A stretch of 64,000 nt of DNA from Mycobacterium sp. DL592 (GCF_011694515.1 NZ_CP050192.1:3854172-3918171), one strand, 5' to 3'. Numbered from the stretch's first letter, positions 1 through 9,277 are shown. Translations and numbers: made by a program. The notes: a model not told the origin generated them from the letters alone.

Positions 1-132
1 CAGTCACGTGGGCCACTACGTCCCCGGCAGACCAATCCCCACACAGACTCGGCGCCTGCCATTGCGCTCACGTTCATTCCTGAAAACTGTCGCACATCAG
101 CCGCCCGAGGCTCAGAACTTGTCACCCCCAGG

Positions 133-141
133 TGGCATACT
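133..141 (+). promoter_or_regulatory. Extended -10 promoter of the HNH gene
   Basis: An extended -10 element reads TGG-CATACT and ends 7 nt before the ATG at 149, so transcription probably starts at or next to the ATG and gives a leaderless mRNA, which is common in mycobacteria. I see no convincing -35 element and no Shine-Dalgarno sequence. This supports 149 as the start rather than the earlier in-frame codon at 8. Confidence 0.45.
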
Positions 142-148
142 AGAACAC

Positions 149-1552
149 ATGTTCGAATCCTTCGATGAGCCCGCGCTCCTCGACACCATGCGTCACGCTC
201 AGCGTCGCGAGCGGGTGGCCGTCGCCGAGCGAATCCTGGCTGCCGGACGGCTGGCTCAGCGTCGCATCAGCGAATCCGGCACCGACAATCGCGAGCAATG
301 GTGCATCGACAACTGGGAAGTGGTGGCCGCCGAGGTCGGCGCCGAATTGGGGATCAGCCGCAATCGCGCCTCGTCACAAATGCAGACCGGGCTGGACCTC
401 ATCGAACGGCTACCGAAATTCGCCGCAGTCTTCGCCGCTGGTGAGGTCGAGCTTCACATCGTGCGGGCCGCGCTGCATCGTACCGGGCTGATCACAGACG
501 ACGATGCCCTCGCCAGCATCGACGACCGCATCGCGACCAACGCGCCCAAGTGGAATGCACTGTCCCGGAACAAGATCACCGAGATCATCGACTGGTTCGT
601 TCGAGACCTCGATCCAGATGGAGTGCGCAACGAACGCCGTGCCGACGATGATCGTCACGTTGAAGTCGGACCCGGCCGTGACGGCATGTCTCAGCTCTGG
701 GGTTCTGTGCGCGCCCCCGACGCGGCGTTGTTCAGTCGCCGGCTCGATCAGCTCGCCGCCACGGTGTGCTCCGATGACCCCCGCACCAAGCGGCAACGCC
801 GGGCCGACGCACTGGCCGCGCTGGCGGCCGGCGCATCGACCATGGTCTGCGGCTGCGGCTCGAATGACTGCCCCGCCACCCAGACCAGCACCGCCGACAC
901 GGGACAGATCGTCATCCATCTCCTTGCCGAAGCCGAGACTGTCACCGGCAACGGCAACGCAGCCGGATTCGTCTCCGGTTTCGGTGCCGTCCCTGCAGAC
1001 ACGGTGCGGGCTTTGGCCGCCCGGGCTCGGCTGCGGACGGTGACCAGCAGCAAGGAGCTCAAGGCCGAGCCGAACTATCGGCCATCACCCGCCTTGGCCG
1101 AGTTCGTCCGCTGCCGCGACTTGACGTGCCGGTTCCCCGGCTGCGATCGGCTTGCCGAGGTGGCCGACATCGACCACACCGTGCCGTACCCCTTCGGTCC
1201 GACCCACCCGTCGAACCTCAAACTCCTGTGCCGGCTGCACCATCTGTTGAAGACCTTCTACGGGGGTCCCGGCGGGTGGGCTGACCAACAACTACCCGAC
1301 GGCACAGTCATCTGGACATCCCCGACCGGCCGTACCTACACCACGAAACCTCATGGGGCACTGTTCTTCCCGCAACTCTCGGTACCCACCGAGGAGTTGA
1401 CGCCGCCCACCACCCCGACACCCCTAAATCCGGGCCGAGGTCTCATGATGCCTACCCGCCGAAGAACCCGGACACAGGACCGGGCGGCGCGGATCCAATG
1501 GGAACGCAACCTCAACGAGGCGCGTGCGGCTGCTGATCCGCCGCCCTTCTAA
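149..1552 (+). CDS. 13E12-repeat family protein: DUF222 plus HNH endonuclease domain
   Basis: A 467-residue protein with the N-terminal helical DUF222 region typical of the actinobacterial 13E12 family and a C-terminal HNH nuclease fold. The HNH part has the Cys-rich stretch CRFPGC, the catalytic-type DIDHTVPYP and the CRLHHLLK helix. The family is present in many copies in mycobacterial and related genomes and is thought to be mobile or selfish, but its function is unproven. The start at 149 is preferred because an extended -10 box sits at leaderless spacing and because the residues before it look non-coding. The C-terminus (PTRRRTRTQDRAARIQ) is basic. The gene ends 9 nt before nei2. The nuclease prediction rests on the motif only. 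Confidence 0.88.
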   Translation: MFESFDEPALLDTMRHAQRRERVAVAERILAAGRLAQRRISESGTDNREQWCIDNWEVVAAEVGAELGISRNRASSQMQTGLDLIERLPKFAAVFAAGEVELHIVRAALHRTGLITDDDALASIDDRIATNAPKWNALSRNKITEIIDWFVRDLDPDGVRNERRADDDRHVEVGPGRDGMSQLWGSVRAPDAALFSRRLDQLAATVCSDDPRTKRQRRADALAALAAGASTMVCGCGSNDCPATQTSTADTGQIVIHLLAEAETVTGNGNAAGFVSGFGAVPADTVRALAARARLRTVTSSKELKAEPNYRPSPALAEFVRCRDLTCRFPGCDRLAEVADIDHTVPYPFGPTHPSNLKLLCRLHHLLKTFYGGPGGWADQQLPDGTVIWTSPTGRTYTTKPHGALFFPQLSVPTEELTPPTTPTPLNPGRGLMMPTRRRTRTQDRAARIQWERNLNEARAAADPPPF

Positions 1553-1561
1553 GCTGGAGCA

Positions 1562-2335
1562 GTGCCTGAGGGCGACACCGTTTTCCGCACCGCGGCCGAC
1601 CTGCGCGAGGCGCTGGTGGGTAAAACGCTGACCCGCTGTGACGTGAGGGTGCCGCAGTACGCGACCGTCAACCTTGCCGGCGACACCGTCGACGACGTAC
1701 TCTCCCGGGGCAAGCACCTGTTCATCCGGGTCGGCGCAGCCAGCATCCATTCGCATCTGAAGATGGACGGCAGCTGGCGCGTCGCCCCCCGGGGCACACC
1801 GACCAGGCAGGCCTACAAGATTCGAATCCTGTTGGAGACCGGAGATATTCAGGCCGCGGGCATCGACCTGGGCGTTCTGGAGATCCTCGACCGCGAACAC
1901 GATATGGACGCCGTCGCACACCTCGGCCCAGATCTGCTCGGCCCCGACTGGGACCCGAACCTCGCCGCGGCCAATCTCACCGCGGACCCTTCCCGGCCGA
2001 TCGCCGCCGCCCTGCTGGATCAACGTGTCATGGCCGGGGTGGGCAACGTGTACTGCAATGAGCTGTGTTTCGTGTTCGGCCGGCTACCCACCAGCCTCGT
2101 CGGGATCTTGAATGATCCGCTGCGGCTGGTGAATCGGGCCCGAGACATGCTGTGGGTCAATCGCTCACGGGTGAATCGCACCACCACCGGCAACCGCAGA
2201 ACCGGTCAGGAGTTGTGGGTGTACGGCCGCGCGGGGCAACCATGCCGACGCTGTGGAACACGCATCGAACGTGCGGAGTCCGCTGACGCCACCGGCGAGC
2301 GGGTTACGTACTGGTGTCCGTCGTGCCAACGCTGA
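1562..2335 (+). CDS. nei2: Nei2-type DNA glycosylase / AP lyase (Fpg/Nei family)
   Basis: A 257-residue base-excision-repair glycosylase of the Fpg/Nei family. It would excise oxidised pyrimidines and cut the abasic site. The mature N-terminus PEGD supplies the catalytic proline and glutamate, SRGKHLFI carries the conserved lysine, the middle region [11 protein letters not shown] is the helix-two-turn-helix, and the C-terminus has a four-cysteine zinc finger (CRRC ... CPSC). It closely matches M. tuberculosis Rv3297. The start is a GTG with CTGGAG just upstream. The 3' end overlaps the convergent DUF1269 gene by 32 nt. Confidence 0.92.
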   Translation: MPEGDTVFRTAADLREALVGKTLTRCDVRVPQYATVNLAGDTVDDVLSRGKHLFIRVGAASIHSHLKMDGSWRVAPRGTPTRQAYKIRILLETGDIQAAGIDLGVLEILDREHDMDAVAHLGPDLLGPDWDPNLAAANLTADPSRPIAAALLDQRVMAGVGNVYCNELCFVFGRLPTSLVGILNDPLRLVNRARDMLWVNRSRVNRTTTGNRRTGQELWVYGRAGQPCRRCGTRIERAESADATGERVTYWCPSCQR

Positions 2336-2849
2336 TCGGGTGGCCGATCTCCGCCATCACCTTGGCCACCTCGTCCTCGAGCGAGTTGACCGTCGACTTG
2401 TCCATCCGCAAGGCCGTGGTCTTGGCCGCGCGATACAACGTCTTCTCCACCGGTTCCCGACCGTTCGGGTAGACCACGGCGAGCACCACACCGGTGCTGG
2501 CCTCCAGCGCCTCGCCGATCTCGTGGCGCAGGCCGATACGCAGTTCGTGCTCGGCGAAGGATGCGACGAGCACGCCGGCCGCCCCGCCGAGCAGAACGCC
2601 CAGCCCGACCGGCGGGATGAAGACGCCCAGCAGGAAACCCAGGCCGGCGCCGATCCCCGCACCGACCCGCCCGTGCCGGTTGTGTGCCTCGACGACGTGG
2701 GGCTGGCCGTCCTCGTCCTTGGTGACCAGAACCGCGGCGCGCAACTCCATGCCGTGCTTGATCCGCTTCTCCAACTCGTGGAAATCGGTTGTCGCACGGT
2801 CGAGATCGCCGTAAGCGGCTACCAGGATCAGCTCATGGTCGTCATCCAT
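2304..2849 (-). CDS. DUF1269 family protein with glycine-rich hydrophobic core
   Basis: A 181-residue protein of the DUF1269 family. Residues about 60-95 form a glycine-rich hydrophobic hairpin ([27 protein letters not shown]) of the glycine-zipper type, flanked by soluble alpha/beta segments. In other actinobacteria such proteins are often stress-inducible, but no activity is established. The gene is convergent with nei2 and overlaps its last 32 nt. I see no catalytic motif and cannot assign a reaction. Confidence 0.8.
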   Translation of the reverse strand: MDDDHELILVAAYGDLDRATTDFHELEKRIKHGMELRAAVLVTKDEDGQPHVVEAHNRHGRVGAGIGAGLGFLLGVFIPPVGLGVLLGGAAGVLVASFAEHELRIGLRHEIGEALEASTGVVLAVVYPNGREPVEKTLYRAAKTTALRMDKSTVNSLEDEVAKVMAEIGHPISVGTTDTST

Positions 2850-2921
2850 GGGTCCATAGTGACCCAGGTCACGTCACCGCGATAGGGGCCTAAAGCCACC
2901 CCGGCGAGGGCATTGCGGCCC

Positions 2922-3302
2922 TCAGCCGAGCATCCACTGCGATGTCGCCACCAGGTCGCCCTGCACCAGCGCGGCGGCGCGATGCTCGTGCACCTTCTGG
3001 TAGCCCGGGTCGAGCACCATGTCGACGAAGGCCTGCGGCGACGGGTACTCGACCACCAGGATCGCATCCCACCACGGCCGCTCGCCGTCGCCGATGACAT
3101 TGTGCGGAGTGGTGCCCGCGTAGCGAACGACACCGCCGACCCGCTCCAGGTGCGGCACCACCTCGCGGGAGTAGGTCAGGTAGTGCGCCAAGCCGTCGCC
3201 CTCGTGGAACTTCAGCAGGTTGATCATCACCACCGGCGCATCCGCGGGCAGGTTGGCGAACGCCTTGAGGTTCACCGGACGGTCGTCGACAGCATTGGAC
3301 AT
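2922..3302 (-). CDS. DUF1330 / EthD-like dimeric alpha-beta barrel protein
   Basis: A 126-residue protein. The VVMINLLKF opening strand and the WDAILVVEYPSPQAF segment are typical of DUF1330 proteins, a branch of the dimeric alpha-beta barrel (ferredoxin-like) fold. Such small proteins may bind or rearrange small substrates, but no reaction can be assigned. The ATG at 3302 is separated by a single nucleotide from the stop codon of the upstream alpha/beta hydrolase, so the two are almost certainly translated from one mRNA. The open frame continues further upstream, but that part is antisense-like and lies inside the hydrolase gene. Confidence 0.85.
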   Translation of the reverse strand: MSNAVDDRPVNLKAFANLPADAPVVMINLLKFHEGDGLAHYLTYSREVVPHLERVGGVVRYAGTTPHNVIGDGERPWWDAILVVEYPSPQAFVDMVLDPGYQKVHEHRAAALVQGDLVATSQWMLG

Positions 3303-3303
3303 T

Positions 3304-4176
3304 TCAATCTCCTTGAGCGGGTTGATTATTGACAGAAAGCGATGCGCCGATCCGCTGCCGCAGGAAGGGCAGCACGTGCGCGGCGACCCGATCGGTCTGT
3401 TCCAGCCACGCCCAGTGGCCGACGCCGGGCAGGATGTTGACCTGCACCCGCGGGAAGGCCTGGACCTGGCGATGCGCCTGCTCGACCGGCAGGTAAGAGT
3501 CGGCGTCGCCCCACACCACCAGGGCGTCATGGTCGTGTGCGCGCAGTCGTGGCGCCAAAGCCGCGACGTCGTCGACTCGGGTGGAGCGGTAGAGCTTGAG
3601 CACCGCGCGTTTGGTCTCGGCCGGCACCAGGTGCCGGGCGATGGTGTCGACCCACTCCCGCGACAGGCCACGGTTGTCCCGGCCCAGCACGGCCCGGGCC
3701 ACACCGAGCGTGGTCCGTCGCATCATCAGCTCGCCGAGCAGCGGTGTGCGCCAGATGCGCGCCATCCGGTGCCAGCGGTAGCCGATCATCACGCCGGTGT
3801 TGATCAGCGTGATGCTGCCGACCTGCTCGGGATGGTCCGCCGCCCAGGTCACCGCGAACGGGCCGCCGAAATCGTGGGCCACCAGGTGCACGCGCTCGAT
3901 ACCGAGCTGACGGATCAGGCTGTCGAGGAACCTCGCGTACCCGGCCACGGTGTAATCCCCGTCGGCGCGGGCGTCGGCGGCACCGAAACCCGGCAGATCG
4001 GGAGCGACGACGGTGGCGAACTCGGCGACGCGCGCCATCAACGGCATCCAGTCGGCGCCCGCATCGGGGTTGCCGTGCACGAACAACACCGCCTTACGAG
4101 GTGCGCCGTGGCCGCCGATGTGGACCGACGTGGTGAGACCGTCGACGGTGATTCGCCGGGTTGTGATCGACGTCAT
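3304..4176 (-). CDS. Alpha/beta hydrolase (haloalkane dehalogenase / epoxide hydrolase-like)
   Basis: A 290-residue alpha/beta-hydrolase. HGNPDAGADW forms the oxyanion-hole HGNP motif. The nucleophile elbow AHDFGG has Asp in place of Ser (G-x-D-x-G type), as in epoxide hydrolases and haloalkane dehalogenases. The C-terminal GVGHWAWLE supplies the catalytic His. An Asp nucleophile argues for hydrolysis of an epoxide or C-halogen bond rather than an ester, but the substrate is unknown. The start at 4176 is chosen because the upstream extension runs into the promoter shared with the AraC gene. It forms a two-gene operon with the DUF1330 gene and is divergent from the AraC regulator, its likely controller. 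Confidence 0.87.
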   Translation of the reverse strand: MTSITTRRITVDGLTTSVHIGGHGAPRKAVLFVHGNPDAGADWMPLMARVAEFATVVAPDLPGFGAADARADGDYTVAGYARFLDSLIRQLGIERVHLVAHDFGGPFAVTWAADHPEQVGSITLINTGVMIGYRWHRMARIWRTPLLGELMMRRTTLGVARAVLGRDNRGLSREWVDTIARHLVPAETKRAVLKLYRSTRVDDVAALAPRLRAHDHDALVVWGDADSYLPVEQAHRQVQAFPRVQVNILPGVGHWAWLEQTDRVAAHVLPFLRQRIGASLSVNNQPAQGD

Positions 4177-4210
4177 GGCGCCATGGTCCCGCACCCCGAC
4201 CGCTGGAGCC

Positions 4211-4239
4211 TTGACATTCGGCGACCAAAACTTGACATT
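4211..4239. promoter_or_regulatory. TTGACATT direct repeat, 21-bp period, between hydrolase and AraC genes
   Basis: TTGACATT occurs at 4211-4218 and again at 4232-4239, so the repeats are 21 bp apart, two helical turns. This is the usual spacing of paired AraC-family half-sites. It lies in the 70-bp region between the divergent hydrolase operon and the AraC gene, ending 7 nt before the latter's ATG. Binding by the adjacent regulator is inferred. Confidence 0.5.
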
Positions 4240-4246
4240 TGAGGAC

Positions 4247-5260
4247 ATGTCGATCGTGCGCGGCACATCGCTGTCGAACTATCCGCACCTCGTCAGCCAA
4301 CTCGGCGGTGACCCGGCCGCGCTGCTGACCGCGGCCGGGATAGACCCGTCCGCCGTCGGATGCCACGACGTGTTCGTCCCGCTGCCGCGGGTCGCGGTGG
4401 CCATCGAGTCGGCCGCCGCCGCGACGAACACTCCCGGCTTCGGCCGCCGGCTGGCGCAGTTGCAGGGCATCGAGATCCTCGGCCCGGTCGGCGTGGCCGC
4501 CCGCACCGCGGCCACCGTCGCCGACGCGTTGCGCATCTTCGAGAACTTCCTGTCCGCCTACAGCCCGGCGATCAGCCTGCGCACCACAACGCTCGACGAC
4601 CCGGAATGCACCTTCATCGAGTACCTGATGATCGGCCGCGACCTGCCCCTGCACCCGCAGGGCAATGAACTGTCGCTGGGCGTCACACTCCGGGTGCTGC
4701 GATTCCTGCTCGGCGACCGATACTCCCCGCTGTCGGTGCACATCCCGCACGAACCGCTGACCGCGGTCGACGACTACTGGGACTATTTCGGCTGCCGCCC
4801 GGTATTCGACCAGCACACAACAGGTTTCAGGATGGGTTTCACGATCCGCACCGCCGACCTGACCCGCCCGCTGCGGCCCGACAAACTCGCGCACGACGCG
4901 GTGGTCGGCTACCTGAGCACCATCACCACCGCCGAGCCGCGCATCGTGGCATCCGTCGCGACGCTGGTGCGCCAGCTGCTGCCCAGCGGCACCGTCACGC
5001 TCGACCTGGTTGCCGAACAACTCAACCTGCACCCCAAGGCATTACAGCGGCGACTGGCAGCCGACGACACCACCTTCGCCGCGATCGTCGACACCGTGCG
5101 CCGCGAGCTCGCTGAGCGCTACCTACGCGACACCCGAATGACGTTGGCACACTTGGCCCGAGAACTGGGCTACGCCGAGCAGAGCGTCCTCACCCGCAGT
5201 TGCCACAGATGGTTCGGCGGCGGCCCCGCCGCGTACCGTAAACAGTTACAGGACAGCTGA
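4247..5260 (+). CDS. AraC-family transcriptional regulator (Arabinose_bd-like N-terminus)
   Basis: A 337-residue regulator. Residues 1 to about 210 resemble the ligand-sensing N-terminal domain found in OruR/VirS-type AraC proteins. The C-terminal 90 residues hold two helix-turn-helix units (LDLVAEQLNLHPKALQRRL and MTLAHLARELGYAEQSVL). It is divergent from the hydrolase-DUF1330 operon, which it probably controls. Two TTGACATT repeats 21 bp apart sit just upstream. The start at 4247 has GAGG close before the ATG. Its last 15 nt overlap the convergent pseudouridine synthase gene. Confidence 0.9.
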   Translation: MSIVRGTSLSNYPHLVSQLGGDPAALLTAAGIDPSAVGCHDVFVPLPRVAVAIESAAAATNTPGFGRRLAQLQGIEILGPVGVAARTAATVADALRIFENFLSAYSPAISLRTTTLDDPECTFIEYLMIGRDLPLHPQGNELSLGVTLRVLRFLLGDRYSPLSVHIPHEPLTAVDDYWDYFGCRPVFDQHTTGFRMGFTIRTADLTRPLRPDKLAHDAVVGYLSTITTAEPRIVASVATLVRQLLPSGTVTLDLVAEQLNLHPKALQRRLAADDTTFAAIVDTVRRELAERYLRDTRMTLAHLARELGYAEQSVLTRSCHRWFGGGPAAYRKQLQDS

Positions 5261-6103
5261 ACTGCAGAAGCTGCGGCGCTCACCGGTGAACGGATCGTCG
5301 AACTCCAGCCGGTGTGCCAGCAGAGCCAGCGGCGCCGAGAAGTCGTCGGCGGCCACCTCGACGACCTCCGGGTAGAGCGGGTCGTTATCGATCGGAATGC
5401 CCAGCGACGCCATGTGCACCCGCAGCTGGTGCGTACGCCCGGTCCGCGGCGTGAGCCGGTAGCGTCCGTCACCGAGCGCCTCGATCAGCGTTTCGGCATT
5501 GGGCTCACCGGGTTCTTCCACGGCCTGGAAGTGGCCACGCCGCTTGATGATTCGGCTGCGCAGCAGCATAGGGAACTCGACGGTCGGCGGCACCGACGAG
5601 CGGGCCAAATAGGTCTTGCTCACCACACCCCGGGCGAACAGCGTCTGATACGCACCGCGAACCTCACGGCGGGCGGTAAACAACAGCACCCCCGCGGTGA
5701 GCCGGTCCAACCGGTGCGCCGGGCTCAGTTCAGGCAGATCGAGTTCGCGGCGCAGCCGCACCAGGGCGGTCTGCGCAACGTGTCGGCCGCGCGGCATGGT
5801 GGCCAGGAAATGCGGCTTGTCGACCACGACGATGTCGTCATCGCGGTGCAGCACCGGAATGTCGAAGGGCACCTCGACTTCGTCGGGCAGCTCCCGATAG
5901 AGGAAAACGTGCGCGCCGGCCGGCAGTGTCGCCGCCGCATCGATCAGCGTCCCATCGGCGTCGACCACTTCACCGGCGAGCACCTTGGCCCGCCCGTCCG
6001 GGCCGAATCGCCGCTCGAACTCGTCGGCCACATTGCCGCCCTGCAACCGCAGCCGCGCCGGCCCCAGACCGTCGCGCACCGGCAGTGGCGGGCGACGGCT
6101 CAC
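5246..6103 (-). CDS. RluA-family pseudouridine synthase
   Basis: A 285-residue RluA/RluD-type synthase that isomerises uridine in rRNA or tRNA. The catalytic block HRLDRLTAG carries the essential aspartate. PLHRDDDIVVVDKP-like and TGRTHQLRVHMASLG segments are the other family signatures. The target nucleotide cannot be read from the sequence. It corresponds to Rv3300c by context. The start overlaps the stop of glpD2 by 4 nt, so it is the distal gene of the glpD2 operon. The C-terminus overlaps the AraC gene end. Confidence 0.9.
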   Translation of the reverse strand: MSRRPPLPVRDGLGPARLRLQGGNVADEFERRFGPDGRAKVLAGEVVDADGTLIDAAATLPAGAHVFLYRELPDEVEVPFDIPVLHRDDDIVVVDKPHFLATMPRGRHVAQTALVRLRRELDLPELSPAHRLDRLTAGVLLFTARREVRGAYQTLFARGVVSKTYLARSSVPPTVEFPMLLRSRIIKRRGHFQAVEEPGEPNAETLIEALGDGRYRLTPRTGRTHQLRVHMASLGIPIDNDPLYPEVVEVAADDFSAPLALLAHRLEFDDPFTGERRSFCSSAVL

Positions 6104-7845
6104 ACCAACGGCACCGGTTCGAGAATCTCCGCGCGGGCCTCCGGCGCGGAGGCGCGCAGCGCGTCGGCCGAGGCGTCGTCGGGCTGGGCCTGCGACAGCA
6201 CCTCCGCTTCCACCCGCGCCAGATACGTCGCCACCTCGCGGGCGCAGTCGGCGTCACTCCAGCCCAGGATCGGGGCGACGATGTCGGCGACCTCGGCCGC
6301 GCAGTCCACCCCGCGGTGCGGGTACTCGATCGAGATCCGCATCCGCCGGGCCAGGATGTCCTCCAGGTGCAGCGCTCCCTCGGCGGCCGCCGCGTAAGCG
6401 GCCTCGACCTTCAGGTACACCGGGGCGTCGGTGATCGGCTCGAGCAGCTCCGGCCGGGCGACCGCGAGCGCCAGCACCTCCCCGATCAGCGAGCCGTAAC
6501 GGTCCAGCAGGTGGCGCACCCGGTAGGGGTGCAGGCCGTAGCGGGCACCGACCGTCTGGGTTTGGTTGACCAGCGCGAAGTAGCCGTCGGCGCCCATCAG
6601 CGGCACCTTCTCGGTGATCGACGGCGCCACCCGGGTCGGGATGTACTCGGCTGCGGCGTCCACCGCGTCCTCGGCCATCACCCGGTAGGTGGTGTACTTA
6701 CCGCCCGCGATGGCGACCAGCCCCGGTGAGGGCACCGCCACCGCATGCTCGCGGGACAGCTTCGAGGTCTCCTCGCTCTCCCCGGCCAGCAGCGGCCGAA
6801 GGCCCGCATACACCCCGTCGATGTCGTCGTGGGTGAGCGGGGTGGCCAGCACCGTGTTGACGGTGTCGAGGATGTAGTCGATGTCGACCTTGGTGGCCGC
6901 GGGGTGAGCCAGGTCGAGATTCCAGTCGGTGTCGGTGGTCCCGATGATCCAATGGGTGCCCCACGGGATGACGAACAGCACCGACTTCTCGGTGCGCAGA
7001 ATGATCGCCACCTCGGAGACGATCCGGTCGCGCGGGACCACGATGTGCACGCCCTTGGAGGCGCGCACCCGGAAGCGGCCGCGTTCCTTGCTCAGCGCCT
7101 GGACTTCGTCGGTCCACACCCCGGTCGCGTTGATCACCACGTGCCCGCGCACCTCGGTGACCGCGCCGTCCTCGGAATCACGAATGGACGCCCCCACCAC
7201 CCGGTCGCCCTCCCGCAGCAGCGACACCACCTGGGTGGAGGTGCGCACCACCGCGCCGTAGTGAGCGGCGGTACGAGCGACGGTCATGGTGTGACGGGCG
7301 TCGTCGACCACGGTGTCGAAATATCGGATGCCGCCGATCAGCGAGCTGCGCTTGAGTCCGGGTGCCAGCCGCAGCGCACCTGATTTGGTCAGATGCTTTT
7401 GTGCCGGAACGGATTTCGCGCCACCAAGCTGGTCGTAGAGGAAGATCCCCGCCGCGATGTATGGCCTCTCCCACACCCGCTTGGTCAACGGGAACAGGAA
7501 TGGCAGGGGCTTGACCAGATGCGGCGCCAGCGTCGTCAGCGACAGCTCCCGCTCGTGCAGCGCCTCGCGCACCAGGCCGAACTCCAGCTGTTCGAGGTAG
7601 CGAAGGCCACCGTGGAACATCTTCGAACTCCGGCTGGAGGTACCGGAGGCGAAGTCACGGGCCTCGACCAGAGCCACCTTCAGCCCGCGGGTCGCGGCAT
7701 CCAGGGCACAACCGGCGCCGACGACTCCGCCGCCGATGACGATGACGTCGAACTGTTCGCTACCCAGGCGTTCCCAGGCCTGTGCACGTTCCGACGGCCC
7801 GAGGGCGGTAAGGGCATTGCCCGGTCGAAGGATCGGGTCGCTCAT
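6100..7845 (-). CDS. glpD2: Aerobic glycerol-3-phosphate dehydrogenase
   Basis: A 581-residue FAD enzyme that oxidises sn-glycerol 3-phosphate to dihydroxyacetone phosphate and feeds electrons to the membrane quinone pool. The N-terminal IGGGVVGAGCALDAATRG is the FAD-binding dinucleotide fold, followed by the family signatures GTSSRSSKMFHGG and GLRYLEQ. AIAGGKYTTYR and PLMGAD lie in the second half. Length and order match GlpD2 (Rv3302c). It is transcribed after lpdA (10-nt gap) and overlaps the pseudouridine synthase gene by 4 nt. Confidence 0.95.
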   Translation of the reverse strand: MSDPILRPGNALTALGPSERAQAWERLGSEQFDVIVIGGGVVGAGCALDAATRGLKVALVEARDFASGTSSRSSKMFHGGLRYLEQLEFGLVREALHERELSLTTLAPHLVKPLPFLFPLTKRVWERPYIAAGIFLYDQLGGAKSVPAQKHLTKSGALRLAPGLKRSSLIGGIRYFDTVVDDARHTMTVARTAAHYGAVVRTSTQVVSLLREGDRVVGASIRDSEDGAVTEVRGHVVINATGVWTDEVQALSKERGRFRVRASKGVHIVVPRDRIVSEVAIILRTEKSVLFVIPWGTHWIIGTTDTDWNLDLAHPAATKVDIDYILDTVNTVLATPLTHDDIDGVYAGLRPLLAGESEETSKLSREHAVAVPSPGLVAIAGGKYTTYRVMAEDAVDAAAEYIPTRVAPSITEKVPLMGADGYFALVNQTQTVGARYGLHPYRVRHLLDRYGSLIGEVLALAVARPELLEPITDAPVYLKVEAAYAAAAEGALHLEDILARRMRISIEYPHRGVDCAAEVADIVAPILGWSDADCAREVATYLARVEAEVLSQAQPDDASADALRASAPEARAEILEPVPLV

Positions 7846-7855
7846 AGCCCCCAGG

Positions 7856-9277
7856 CTAGTCGAGATCGTCGTGTGCCATCAGCCGCCGCGCAGCCTCGAC
7901 GATCGAGCCGGACAACGACGGGTACACCGACAGCGTCTGGGCCAGGTCGGTCACCGAGATGCGGTTTTGCACCGCCAGGGCGATCGGCAGGATCAGTTCC
8001 GAGGCGATCGGCGCCACCACGACGCCGCCGATCACCACGCCCGTGGCGGGCCGGCAGAAGATCTTGACGAAGCCGCGCCGCAGCAACGACATCTTGGCCC
8101 TGGCGTTGGTGGTCAGCGGCAGCATGATGGTGCGGGCGGGCACGGTGCCGTCGTCGATGGCCGTCTGCGGCACCCCGACCGCCGCGATCTCCGGGCGGGT
8201 GAACGTCGCCGATGCCACCGTGCGCAGCCGGATCGGGGCCACCCCCTCGCCGAGGGCGTGATACATCGCGATGCGGCCCTGCATCGCCGCGACCGAAGCC
8301 AGCGGCAGCAGACCCGTGCAGTCGCCGGCGGCATAGATCCCCGCCGCCGACGTCCGTGAGACCCGGTCGACCGGAATGTAATTGCCCGGGCCCAGCTCGA
8401 CACCCACCCGCTCGAGGCCCAGCCCACTGGTGTTGGGCACCGACCCCACCGTCATCAGGGCGTGGCTCCCGTCGACCCTTCGGCCGTCGGCCATCGTCAC
8501 CCGCACGCCGTTCTCGGTGCGGACCACCGAATCGGCACGGGCATTCTTGACCAGCGTCACACCGCGCTCGGCGAAGGTCTCCTCCAGCACGGCGGCGGCG
8601 TCGCTGTCCTCGTGCGGCAGGATCTGGTCGCGGCTGGCCACCACAGTGACGTCCACCCCGAGCTCGGTGTAGGCGTTGCAGAACTCGGCCCCGGTGACAC
8701 CCGAACCGACGATCACCAGATGCTCTGGCAGATCCTGGAGGTCGTAGAGCTGCCGCCAGGTCAGGATCCGCTCCCCGTCGGGCACGGCGTTGGGCAACAC
8801 GCGCGGGCTCGCGCCGGTCGCAATCAGGACCACGTCGGCCTTGAGGATGCCGACCTGCCCGCCGGGTGTGGTGACTCTCACACGGTGGTGCGCCATGCCC
8901 GGCACGTCGTCGATCAGCTCACCGCGGCCCGCCACCACGTTGACCTTCTCCCGCAGCAGCTGGGTGCCGATGTCGGCGGACTGCGAACGGGCCAGCGTCT
9001 TGACCCGGTTGTTGATCTGCGTCAGCGAGATCTTGGCGTCGTCGATGCCGATGTCGAAGCCCAGGCCGGCGGCCCGCCGCAGCTCAGTGCGCACGCCGGT
9101 GGACGCGATGAAGGTCTTGGAGGGCACACAGTCGAAGAGCACGCAGGCCCCGCCGATGCCATCGGAGTCGACGACGGTGACCTCGGCGACGTCCTTGCCG
9201 CGGCCCGCGGCCACCAGCGCGGCCTCGTAGCCCGCCGGTCCGCCACCGATGATCACGATCCGCGTCGTCACGGGCAT
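7856..9277 (-). CDS. lpdA: LpdA-type flavoprotein disulfide reductase homologue / NAD(P)H:quinone reductase
   Basis: A 473-residue flavoprotein of the lipoamide dehydrogenase family. IIGGGPAGYEAA binds FAD, two cysteines lie six residues apart in GGACVLFDCVPSK (C45, C50), VIVGSGVTGAEFCNAYTELG binds NAD(P)H, and YAAGDCTG is the second FAD motif. The C-terminal HPTLSE-type segment that supplies the His-Glu dyad in true lipoamide dehydrogenases reads YPSLSG here, so both His and Glu are lost. This fits LpdA (Rv3303c), reported as a quinone reductase rather than a lipoamide dehydrogenase. It heads the lpdA-glpD2-rluA operon. Confidence 0.92.
   Translation of the reverse strand: MPVTTRIVIIGGGPAGYEAALVAAGRGKDVAEVTVVDSDGIGGACVLFDCVPSKTFIASTGVRTELRRAAGLGFDIGIDDAKISLTQINNRVKTLARSQSADIGTQLLREKVNVVAGRGELIDDVPGMAHHRVRVTTPGGQVGILKADVVLIATGASPRVLPNAVPDGERILTWRQLYDLQDLPEHLVIVGSGVTGAEFCNAYTELGVDVTVVASRDQILPHEDSDAAAVLEETFAERGVTLVKNARADSVVRTENGVRVTMADGRRVDGSHALMTVGSVPNTSGLGLERVGVELGPGNYIPVDRVSRTSAAGIYAAGDCTGLLPLASVAAMQGRIAMYHALGEGVAPIRLRTVASATFTRPEIAAVGVPQTAIDDGTVPARTIMLPLTTNARAKMSLLRRGFVKIFCRPATGVVIGGVVVAPIASELILPIALAVQNRISVTDLAQTLSVYPSLSGSIVEAARRLMAHDDLD

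Noticed and set aside
119..124. TTGTCA as a -35 element for the HNH gene
   Set aside because: The distance to the CATACT -10 box is only 11 bp, too short for a normal promoter.
8..148. Earlier in-frame start for the HNH gene at position 8
   Set aside because: The extra 47 residues are rich in Arg/Pro, look non-coding, and cover the extended -10 promoter.
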